Shown here one piece after another: positions 51,159-58,103 of a DNA stretch of 64,000 nucleotides. The translations under genes were made by a program, and so were the position numbers. The notes below the pieces were generated by a model. The model worked only from the letters and a program-made list of their open reading frames with translations, was not told where the DNA came from and did not search any database. This DNA comes from Kineosporia mesophila. GTDB taxonomy: Bacteria; Actinomycetota; Actinomycetes; Actinomycetales; Kineosporiaceae. Location of the stretch: NCBI RefSeq assembly GCF_021129235.1, contig NZ_JAJOMA010000028.1, forward strand, positions 35,978-99,977, in the 5' to 3' direction. The first letter of the stretch is position 1; every line of letters begins with the position of its first letter.

Positions 51159-51377
51159 TCATGTGAGTAAACGCTGAGCGCTGGCTCTCTGCGAGGCTGA
51201 CCGGCTGTTACGCCAGGTCCAGTTCGAGCTGGATGAACACCGGCAGGGTGGGCGTCGGATCCGAGGCTTGGGGCGCTTCGGTGCCAGTGGCCAGTGGACT
51301 CGCGCGAACCGCCCGAGGGCATCTCGCAGCAGGAGCACGGGGAACCAGAAGCGCTTGGTGCCGTGGCGCCGTGTCAT
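51159..51377 (-). CDS. Possible small basic protein (72 aa)
   Basis: ATG 51377 has a perfect GGAGG 10 bp upstream. The product opens MTRRHGTKRFWFPVLLLRDALGRFARVHW and then becomes Arg/Lys/Pro rich and Ser/Arg rich, with an unnatural C-terminus. Another frame at the 3' end reads TLPVFIQLELDLA, so a frameshift may have occurred. No family was recognised. It is the only gene candidate in the first kilobase of the island. Confidence 0.4.
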   Translation of the reverse strand: MTRRHGTKRFWFPVLLLRDALGRFARVHWPLAPKRPKPRIRRPPCRCSSSSNWTWRNSRSASQRASAQRLLT

Positions 51378-52093
51378 GTCCTTGACCTCCCGTGGTGGGC
51401 CTCGGTGGGGCCAGCTGTTCTTGCTGGCTCCGCCGTGGGAGGTAAGCACCGCGCCCTGGGAGGCTCGCAATCAACCCCGCCCCGCCCGCTCAGTCCGCAC
51501 GCGCCTGCACGGAGTGCAGACCTGGACCACGCTGGGACCGCGGGGTTGATTGGGAGTCAGGGTGCGGTACCGGAAGGTGAGCCGAGGACCTGACCCGAGC
51601 AGATGTCTGCCAAAATTAACCGGGGCCGCTTCGTTGAGGACGTTAGAAGCGCGCAAGAGATGCTTCGCTTCCATCCGAATCAGACCGGTGACCTTGCGTC
51701 CAGAGATGTCCCAGGTAGGGCGCCTCCAGGCAAGATCGCCCAAGATGGCTTCATCCTGAGAGCCCCATACTCGATCGCGGGCAGGTTGGACTGCGCCAGC
51801 ACCGCCGCTACTAGGACGAACCGCAGCAAAACCAGACCAAATTATGTGACCGCCGTCACATGGCAACCGGTGGGTTCGAGTTGATTTTCGAGTCCAGCTG
51901 GCCGACTATGTGGGTGGAGAGTGCTAAGGCTCGGTCCTCTTGGTATATCCAAGTGAACCGAGTGTACGTGCACGGTCAGCCATGACGGCCTGGAGTCACT
52001 CAAGCTCAGTAGGTGACTCGAATTAGGTCTCTGGCCCCTGCGGGGAAGCATGGCCGTGCATGGACTGGTGCTGGCGCTACTTCCACCGGCAGA
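51378..52093. other. Island stretch without a supported gene
   Basis: About 700 bp with several short frames on both strands (for example 51603-51884 plus, 51471-51866 minus), none with convincing composition or ribosome sites. It includes a 13-bp inverted-repeat pair at 51468-51552. It could contain the promoter of the cargo genes and remnants of earlier element genes. Confidence 0.5.
51468..51552. repeat. 13-bp inverted repeats 59 bp apart
   Basis: CAATCAACCCCGC (51468-51480) and its exact reverse complement (51540-51552). They may bound a mini-element, form a long hairpin, or be recombinase/excisionase arm sites near the island end. Confidence 0.6.
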
Positions 52094-52127
52094 AGGCCGG
52101 GGTCCACCAGCTGGTGGACCCCGGCCT
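52094..52127 (+). promoter_or_regulatory. 34-bp perfect palindrome in the leader of the OST-HTH gene
   Basis: AGGCCGGGGTCCACCAG followed immediately by its reverse complement, without any loop, 20 bp before the ATG at 52148. It can form a very stable hairpin or serve as a dimer-binding operator. CCTCATTAACC follows, so there is no intrinsic-terminator T run. Confidence 0.75.
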
Positions 52128-52147
52128 CATTAACCGTGGAGTAGCAC

Positions 52148-53158
52148 ATGACAGCAGTGAACGAACCTCAGTCCGGCTCCGCCGCCGAGAAGGACCCCCT
52201 CGAAACGGCTCTCGAGGTCCTTGTTCAGGCCGTTGCTCAGTTGCGCGTCGAGAGTGGCGGGCAATCGCCCACCGCGAGTGAGGTCCACCTCAGAATTCGC
52301 TCACTGACCTATGGTGGATTCAAGGCAAAGAATCTCGGATTCAAGAGGTTTCGGGATTTTTTGGAGCACGCCAAATCAGAATCTTTGATCATCATTGATT
52401 ATGCCCGAGTGGGCGATGTTTCGGTATCCTTGCCCGAAGATTACTCTCCGCCGCAGGCAGATTCCGATCTGGGAATTCGAAGCGACCTATGGCGTGCGGT
52501 AGTCGATTGGTCACCGGGCCTTTTAAGGCTATACGATCGGACCGCAGGGAAAGTCGCAGTGATCCCTGATTCGCCCGCTCCATTAGAGCCAGAGCGTATC
52601 TCAAGCGTCAGGAAGCGACATGCCGATGCCCCACAGGATTTCGTAGTAATCTTGCCTGTTGAGATTGGCCAGCAGATCCGTTGGATGCGCGATTTCGCGG
52701 AATCCTTGGTTGACGTCCCTCAACTACACAAATTATTGCTAGCGGCTCTGGATGGAGACAAACCAGCAAAATATTTTATTTTCGTACTTAAAGACGCACC
52801 GGACTACATGGAGAAATGGTACGGTCTTCTGCGTCAAAATGTGGCTTTGCATCTCAAAGAATGGGTTAAGGCCTCAGATCTCAAAGATGAGATCGACATC
52901 TATCAGAGGCCGAGAACCTCCCCACTTCCCGCAAGCAAGAATCTGCCTCGAAGGAACAACAATTCTCGGGATAAGTCTGCGGTGCCAGACTCGATTCAGA
53001 CGCTGCTGAGGATCGCTTCCACCGTCACCTCGGACGAAACTGGCCACCTTAGGCCAAGGGAAGATCTTCGGCAAAAGCTTCATCAAGCTATTGACCGCAT
53101 GCCGATCGACGAGTTGCGTCGCATTTCCATTCCCGTCGGATATCTGTTCGAGGACTGA
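52148..53158 (+). CDS. OST-HTH (LOTUS)-like and UPF0158-like domain protein, island cargo
   Basis: The 336-aa protein combines two recognisable pieces. Residues about 22-90 (TASEVHLRIRSLTYGGFKAKNLGFKRFRDFLEHAKSESLI) resemble an OST-HTH/LOTUS domain, a winged helix that binds RNA. Residues about 185-250 (IRWMRDFAESLVDVPQLHKLLLAALDGDKPAKYFIFVLKDAPDYMEKWYGLLRQNVALHLKEWV) resemble UPF0158. A basic linker and helical C-terminus follow. GGAG lies 7 bp before the ATG. A 34-bp palindrome precedes it, and the next gene follows after 8 bp, so the two form an operon. Codon use is A/T richer than the chromosome. An RNA-directed or defence role is possible; function is unknown. Confidence 0.75.
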   Translation: MTAVNEPQSGSAAEKDPLETALEVLVQAVAQLRVESGGQSPTASEVHLRIRSLTYGGFKAKNLGFKRFRDFLEHAKSESLIIIDYARVGDVSVSLPEDYSPPQADSDLGIRSDLWRAVVDWSPGLLRLYDRTAGKVAVIPDSPAPLEPERISSVRKRHADAPQDFVVILPVEIGQQIRWMRDFAESLVDVPQLHKLLLAALDGDKPAKYFIFVLKDAPDYMEKWYGLLRQNVALHLKEWVKASDLKDEIDIYQRPRTSPLPASKNLPRRNNNSRDKSAVPDSIQTLLRIASTVTSDETGHLRPREDLRQKLHQAIDRMPIDELRRISIPVGYLFED

Positions 53159-53166
53159 ACCTATCG

Positions 53167-54483
53167 ATGCAGACGTTCGAGCAAATACGGGAACTCATAA
53201 GACCGACGCCTACTGGATTGGCTCAGAGGCCGGCGGACTTCCCTCGCGGGTACGTTGCGAAGACTAAATTGATGGTTCCTAGCCAAGGTAAGTTGTTGCT
53301 GCCGGTTGACGCCAGAGGCTTGGAGGGAGTCTACTCCGCAGACTCGTTCGTCGAAGAGACTAACTCCATGCTTTTGTGCCAGCCCACATTTGTGATGCCC
53401 TTGGCGGATCCAACATCCGAAGAACTTGAGGCTCTATCAATCGATCCAACTTCCTTTCGCCACGAGAGAGCACGCAGGTTGGGTCTAGCGGTCGCTTATG
53501 GTGCAGAGGAAAGCCCATCCTTCGGCGTGGGCAGCATTCTTGCGCTGGAAAACGGACTGCGCATGGGTAGTACTATTATTTCCAGATTCAGCGCTCAATG
53601 GACTGCTAACTTTTCCGATTTGCAACTGATGTTTGTAGATTTGATTATGGAAGCACATAGCTCCGTGACGCCAGAACCCGAGGCTAGCCAACGTCCTTGG
53701 AAGACGGTTGTTGCGCTCATGGGGGGCGGAACAGCTTCGGTAGTTCCCGGGGATTGGCAGCGTCTGCTTCGCATTGCGGCTGGCTTGCACGGGGTCAAGT
53801 TAGATATACGTCTGTCGCCTGACGCAGCAAAACGCCTAGTGGTTCGTCAACTTAGAGGTTCACCACCTGATGGCCTTTTGGTTTGGGCTAATGAAGTTCG
53901 TGATCCGAGCGCCTTCATTGAGCCTTACTTAACGGCGAGGCCGGGCAGCTACGCTGAGGTTCTGGGTATGAAGAACTCGGTTGAGCCGTTTCCCGACTAT
54001 GTGGCGGAACTCCTTCTTCATGTTGAGAAGATCTCCGGCGTCGGGCGCGAAAGAGCCGCCCAGACTAAGATGACATGGGCATTGGCCGCAAAGCGCATTG
54101 AATCTCTCGAAGCTCCTCATTTTATTTTGACTCCGAGAGCCAAGAAGTCATTCCCTGGAAATCCTTATCCAGATGCTCGCCGAATGCTGGGCTTCATCGA
54201 GAAGCTGGAGCAGCTCGCTCAGCTGTACAGCACGTCCGAAGGAAACTTGGGACAACGTCTGGAAGATGCGGCCGCTTCACGTGCCCAGATTGAGATCTCG
54301 CTATTTGATTCGTCTCTGACGCCACCGACGATTGAATTAGACGGGAACACTTACTCGGCGGTGCCGCATGTAAAGGTCGATGATTTTAAATCTCCCGACA
54401 AATGCGGGCGGATCTATTTCGCGATTGACAGTTCGCGTAATCGCTTTATTGTGGATCACATTGGCCTCCATGATTATGGGTGA
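53167..54483 (+). CDS. Unknown 438-aa protein paired with the OST-HTH/UPF0158 protein
   Basis: No family was recognised. It is a soluble-looking protein without signal peptide or membrane helix. Notable segments are a Gly-rich loop (VVALMGGGTASVVPGDWQRLL), an Arg/Lys-rich central part, a predicted helical region (RMLGFIEKLEQLAQLYSTSEGNLGQRLEDAAA) and a C-terminus GRIYFAIDSSRNRFIVDHIGLHDYG that looks like two strands of a compact domain and is probably functionally important. It starts 8 bp after the previous gene and ends only 6 bp before the truncated integrase. The A/T-rich codon use matches its partner and not the integrase. Confidence 0.75.
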   Translation: MQTFEQIRELIRPTPTGLAQRPADFPRGYVAKTKLMVPSQGKLLLPVDARGLEGVYSADSFVEETNSMLLCQPTFVMPLADPTSEELEALSIDPTSFRHERARRLGLAVAYGAEESPSFGVGSILALENGLRMGSTIISRFSAQWTANFSDLQLMFVDLIMEAHSSVTPEPEASQRPWKTVVALMGGGTASVVPGDWQRLLRIAAGLHGVKLDIRLSPDAAKRLVVRQLRGSPPDGLLVWANEVRDPSAFIEPYLTARPGSYAEVLGMKNSVEPFPDYVAELLLHVEKISGVGRERAAQTKMTWALAAKRIESLEAPHFILTPRAKKSFPGNPYPDARRMLGFIEKLEQLAQLYSTSEGNLGQRLEDAAASRAQIEISLFDSSLTPPTIELDGNTYSAVPHVKVDDFKSPDKCGRIYFAIDSSRNRFIVDHIGLHDYG

Positions 54484-54489
54484 GTCTCG

Positions 54490-55119
54490 GTGCGCCTTGA
54501 TGAGGTTCGCAAGATCCGGGCCGCTCTGCTGGCGGACGATAAGGCCGTGGGCCGGGACATCCCAACGCTGGTCGACTTCATGCTCGGAACCGGCCTGCGC
54601 GTCGGTGAAGCAGTCACCATCACCGAATCGGCCCTCGATCTCAAGGCGGCGACGGTCGAGGTCCGGTCAACCGTCGTCCGGGTCCGGGGCGTCGGCCTGG
54701 TGCTGCAGCCCAAGCCGAAGACGCACAGCGGCTGGCGTCAGCTTCACCTGCCCGCGTGGCTGGTCGCCGTGCTCAAGGCTCACGAGCCGGTCGAAAACGA
54801 CTGGAGCCTGATCTTCCCGTCCCAGTACGGCAAGATCCGCGACCGCTCCAACACCAACGCGGACGTGCGGGAAGCCCTGGACAAGCTCAGCTTCGACTGG
54901 GTCACCACGCACACCTTCCGAAAGACGACGGCGACGCTACTCGATGACGGCGGCCTGACCGTCCGCGAGATCGCCGACCAGCTCGGCCACAAGCGGATCA
55001 GCATCACTCAGGACACGTGCTTCGGCCGGCACCAGGCAAGCCCGAAGGCAGCCGGAGCCCTGGGCGCGATCAACGAAGGCAAGGAGACGGACGTCAGCAA
55101 GTCTGGAGGGGTCGACTGA
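54490..55119 (+). pseudogene. Tyrosine recombinase remnant: N-terminally truncated, catalytic Tyr replaced
   Basis: The 209-codon frame is the catalytic domain of a phage-type integrase: Arg37 (GTGLRVGEAV), His141 and Arg144 (THTFRKTTATLLDDGG), His167 (QLGHKRISITQD). The position of the nucleophilic Tyr is Cys177 (TQDTCFGRH), reachable from TAC by one A-to-G change. The N-terminal core-binding and arm-binding domains, about 180-200 residues, are missing. G/C-rich codon use differs from the two upstream genes, which seem to have replaced its 5' part. It should be unable to integrate or excise. Confidence 0.85.
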
Positions 55120-55296
55120 ACGATCTCGCCCTCAGATGGGTTGCTGTCATGGGGATGCGCGTTCTGGTATCAGGCGCCTCGGAAGCCATCTCATCCCAGC
55201 GGTGCTGGAGCCTTTGCAGACTCTGGCCAAAGCATGAGACGCCACGTAAAGTACTCAAGTCGTCACGATGCGCCATGGCGCACTTAGGGGGTCGCG

Positions 55297-55671
55297 ATGC
55301 TACTGAAGTACTGGGGATTTGGTGCGGCAATTGTGTTGGCTATTCTCTGGAGCCAATCTGTGGGTCCTGGAATTTTGATAGCTCTGTCGGCTGTCGTGAC
55401 CCTGTATTTCATGTTTCAGGCCCCTCTATGGTGCGGAGCACCGACACGCGGATCGCAGATGTGCCGGAACAACGCCTACGGCATGCTTATGGGATGCCAT
55501 CTACGCCAGCATCGATGGCAAAAACTTAAGATGGCTTTTGTTCCAGCTCTTTGGGGCAAGCTCAACAAAGGACTTTGGACGGATGCGAAGACAGGGTTGG
55601 CCTCAATCGGCGCAATCCTGGGGATCGTGTCGACTGGGGCGGGAATCGTGAAGCTTTTTGTGACCGCCTGA
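55297..55671 (+). CDS. Cys/His-rich small membrane protein, island cargo
   Basis: The 124-aa protein has two N-terminal helices (YWGFGAAIVLAILWSQSVGPGILIALSAVVTLYFMFQAPLW is nearly continuous), a cytoplasmic metal-site-like segment with C-x9-C-x10-C-x4-H spacing (WCGAPTRGSQMCRNNAYG then MGCHLRQHRWQKL), and a C-terminal hydrophobic helix (LASIGAILGIVSTGAGIVKLF). GGGGG lies 5 bp before the ATG. The 177 bp upstream to the integrase remnant hold no gene. The next gene follows after 10 bp, suggesting a two-gene unit. The family is unknown to me. Confidence 0.72.
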   Translation: MLLKYWGFGAAIVLAILWSQSVGPGILIALSAVVTLYFMFQAPLWCGAPTRGSQMCRNNAYGMLMGCHLRQHRWQKLKMAFVPALWGKLNKGLWTDAKTGLASIGAILGIVSTGAGIVKLFVTA

Positions 55672-55681
55672 GGGAGGCAAA

Positions 55682-56251
55682 GTGACCAATTTTCCTGTCC
55701 AAGAAGAAGAGCACCCGATTGTGGCACAATTGCGCTCGGCGACACTGAAGACTTTAAGCACGATTGTCGTCCCTACCGGTGTTGTTCCTCCTCCAACGCT
55801 CCACATGTTTATGGAGGATATGGATCAACCCTACGCAGGCTATGTTTCGACGAGACCCTTCTACCGAGGCGAGGACGCCGCACGGGCTATCGCGAGGCTC
55901 GGGCAACTTCCTGCGACGATGATGGCGAGCCGTATCCTTCTAACGTGGGAAGCGGAAGATATGATGCTTGCTCTAAATTCCAAAACACGAGTCCCGAGCT
56001 CACTGGACACGGTCGAGGCGACATTCACGGGACATGTACTTCACCGGCATCCGCTGGATTATCAGTTTTTAGGAAATCAAGTCCGTAGTGTCCATTGGCG
56101 CCCTACCGAGCGTTTCGTGAACGCAAGCCTGCCAGAACCTATTGAGGCGGCCCTGGATTGGTGGCGCCAACTCGATACGTCTTCGAAGATAGAGGAAACA
56201 GTTCACCGCCTGGAGATGGACGGGTACGGCATTACCTTCGTTAAGCAGTAG
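55682..56251 (+). CDS. Unknown 189-aa protein, partner of the Cys/His-rich membrane protein
   Basis: The soluble-looking protein has no recognised domain. It contains TPFYRGEDAARAIARLGQLPA-like mixed alpha/beta sequence, a Met/Leu-rich strand region (MMASRILLTWEAEDMMLAL) and a C-terminal helix with DWWRQL. The start is GTG 55682 with GGAGG 5 bp upstream. It ends 2 bp before the convergent membrane-cyclophilin gene. Position suggests it works with the upstream membrane protein; nothing else supports a function. Confidence 0.7.
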   Translation: MTNFPVQEEEHPIVAQLRSATLKTLSTIVVPTGVVPPPTLHMFMEDMDQPYAGYVSTRPFYRGEDAARAIARLGQLPATMMASRILLTWEAEDMMLALNSKTRVPSSLDTVEATFTGHVLHRHPLDYQFLGNQVRSVHWRPTERFVNASLPEPIEAALDWWRQLDTSSKIEETVHRLEMDGYGITFVKQ

Positions 56252-56253
56252 AG

Positions 56254-57669
56254 TCAGCCGATATCCTCCAGTGACGAGCGACTCGCCACTGGAGGTAAAG
56301 CACCTGGCCACTCCAAGACAGAGACGCTCTTGATCTTCAGAGGCGCTTTAGCGTAGGACTCCGACCAGAAGTACTCTCGGCTGGTTCCTGCGTCCGATAT
56401 TTTGCTCAGCACGTTCAGTCCTTCCATAATCTGGCCGAAATATGAGTAGCGATTCATTCCTGCGGAGCTGACGCTTGCTTCGTCTGAGAGCGACATGGAC
56501 AGGAGCCCCGTCACTCGGTCGTCCGAGTCAATCAGCAAGCTGACGTTTCCTTCTCGCGAATCATAGACGGGATTGATAGCTTGAGACGTTGAAGAAATAC
56601 GGAAGCCTATTTCTTTATTTAATGGCTCGCTGCCAAAACACTCAAGTATGCCATAACTGAGTCGATCACAGCGCCGGCCATCATAGAATCCGATGGCCAC
56701 CAGTTCCTTCATGGTAAAGGCCGCGCAAGTCATCTCACCGAATGCTGGACGGAGCGTCAAGGTTCCACGGTTCGTAATAATTTGAAGATCAAATCCCCGG
56801 CTGCCGGGCCCGACAGAGAGCGTTTCTTGTGATCCTGCGCCGGAAGCCAGCCGGCGAATTTGACAGTCCTGAGTCATCACGTGGTTCCTGGGGGCCGCAG
56901 CAGCATCCGTAGCGGACACCAGAGGCAGGTCCCTCATAAATGAATACCCAAGAGCCGCGACGATGCAAGTGATCGCAACAGCGCCTGCTACGGCTCCTCC
57001 GGTCATGCGCCGGTAAGCGATCCTCCATGGCACGGCCACGATCGAAAACACCGTTATCAGCACTAAGCCCAGTAACAGGAACAGCGTAGACACGACTAGC
57101 CTGAGCACTGCTAGAAAGCGCGGAAGGTACGCACTTGATGCCGTCCAGCGCGTTTTCAGCACAGCGAGGTGGCGTGCGCTGGCCGAGCGTGGATCAATCC
57201 AATGGAACAGGCTGGCACACCAACCAACGGCCTCCCAGAAGTCTGGCCAGTAGGGCTTTCCCTCGTCCTCCATGCGGTCAGGCTCCGGAGCCTCCTGGCT
57301 GTTGCGGTCGGCCACGTTCACGTTGATGTGGACCTGGTTACCGTCGCCGTCGATAGAGACGCTGCTGTCCACGTAGAGATCTCCAACGCGGCGTTCCAAC
57401 TGCCGCCGAAACTTGGCGTCCGCCTCAGCCATTTCTCGGATCTGCTGGGCGAGAGACTCTAGATCTGAACTGCGGCTCCGTCCGCTCTCGGCGCGGTCAA
57501 GCACAGAGGTGGCGGCTCGGTTCCTACCTAGAGCGCCGCGGAGCCATTCTCTAGCAGCCTCTACAGCTTGGCTGCCTGTGCCCTCCATGGCTCCTGTAAG
57601 AACGGCTCCGGCCAAGACACGGGCAGCGTCCATCAGGTCCACCAACACATGGTGCCATGCCGATGCCAT
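56254..57669 (-). CDS. Membrane protein with effector-associated-like N-terminus and degenerate cyclophilin domain
   Basis: The 471-aa protein has three parts. (1) A cytoplasmic helical region (AGAVLTGAMEGTGSQAVEAAREWLRGALG and a charged repeat ending SVSIDGDGNQVHINVNV), like N-terminal adaptor segments of bacterial conflict proteins. (2) Two helices at about 185-245. (3) An extracellular domain at about 290-460 following the cyclophilin order: TLTLRPAFGEMTCAAFTMKELVAIGFYDG, RRCDRLSYGILECFG aligning with the FHR...Q catalytic strand, and RYSYFGQIMEGLNVLSKI. The Arg of the active site is kept but other catalytic residues differ. It is unusual as a membrane-tethered, outward-facing cyclophilin-like protein; the start at 57669 is approximate. 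Confidence 0.72.
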   Translation of the reverse strand: MASAWHHVLVDLMDAARVLAGAVLTGAMEGTGSQAVEAAREWLRGALGRNRAATSVLDRAESGRSRSSDLESLAQQIREMAEADAKFRRQLERRVGDLYVDSSVSIDGDGNQVHINVNVADRNSQEAPEPDRMEDEGKPYWPDFWEAVGWCASLFHWIDPRSASARHLAVLKTRWTASSAYLPRFLAVLRLVVSTLFLLLGLVLITVFSIVAVPWRIAYRRMTGGAVAGAVAITCIVAALGYSFMRDLPLVSATDAAAAPRNHVMTQDCQIRRLASGAGSQETLSVGPGSRGFDLQIITNRGTLTLRPAFGEMTCAAFTMKELVAIGFYDGRRCDRLSYGILECFGSEPLNKEIGFRISSTSQAINPVYDSREGNVSLLIDSDDRVTGLLSMSLSDEASVSSAGMNRYSYFGQIMEGLNVLSKISDAGTSREYFWSESYAKAPLKIKSVSVLEWPGALPPVASRSSLEDIG

Positions 57670-57840
57670 CGCCCACGGCGTGATCAGCCGGTCTTGCCCG
57701 CGTCAGCATCTTCGGCCCAATCTTCGCGAGGGCCGCTCGCTGCGTCACAGCGAGTGATGCGGGGAGCAGGCGCTACGGAGCGATGGTCAGCTGAACTATG
57801 TGAGTTAAATGTGACTCGGTACGGTTCCGCGGCAGGTCAC

Positions 57841-57948
57841 CGCCAAACGGAACCGGCCCCGATCAATGCGTTTCCGCAGATCAGGGCCGGTTCCGTCGCT
57901 GTCTCAACGAGTGCGCCCGAAGGGATTCGAACCCCTAACCTTCTGATC
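57841..57948 (+). repeat. Right attachment-site repeat of the genomic island
   Basis: Direct repeat of 50937-51044 (offset 6904 bp, seven mismatches in 108). It comprises the terminator hairpin (CCGGCCC...GGGCCGG with one G-U-type mismatch, 57853-57890) and the 3' half of tRNA-Arg, so integration preserved a functional tRNA. Confidence 0.9.
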
Positions 57949-57984
57949 CGTAGTCAGATGCTCTATCCGTTGAGCTACGGGCGC
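57912..57984 (-). tRNA. tRNA-Arg (anticodon ACG)
   Basis: The 73-nt gene folds as a cloverleaf: acceptor GCGCCCG/CGGGCGC, D arm GCTC...GAGC, anticodon stem TCTGA/TCAGA with loop CTACGGA (anticodon ACG, decoding CGU and, with inosine, CGC/CGA), T arm with GGTTCGAATCC. CCA is not encoded. The 3' end and terminator are duplicated at the left end of the island, marking it as the integration site. Confidence 0.97.
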
Positions 57985-58103
57985 TTGCTCCCTGGGGAGC
58001 GATGTCTACCTTAGCGGTTCTTCGGCTGAAGTACGAAATCGGTTAACGGCCTGGCCGCGCGACCACCTGATCCATCCCATTCGTCACCCTCCGTGGCCGC
58101 AGC

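Larger units (their letters stand above)
51045..57911. mobile_element. Genomic island integrated at tRNA-Arg(ACG)
   Basis: The segment between the two 108-bp direct repeats contains a truncated tyrosine recombinase and cargo whose base composition is visibly more A/T rich than the chromosomal backbone, mainly 52.2-54.5 kb and 55.2-57.6 kb. The intact tRNA is at the right end. There are no replication, transfer or excisionase genes, so it is a decayed or satellite-like remnant. Cargo: five unknown or partly known proteins (52148-57669). Confidence 0.85.

Noticed and set aside
51603..51884. 93-codon plus-strand frame in the island
   Set aside because: Composition is not protein-like towards the end and no ribosome site was seen; an opposing minus-strand frame is equally unconvincing.
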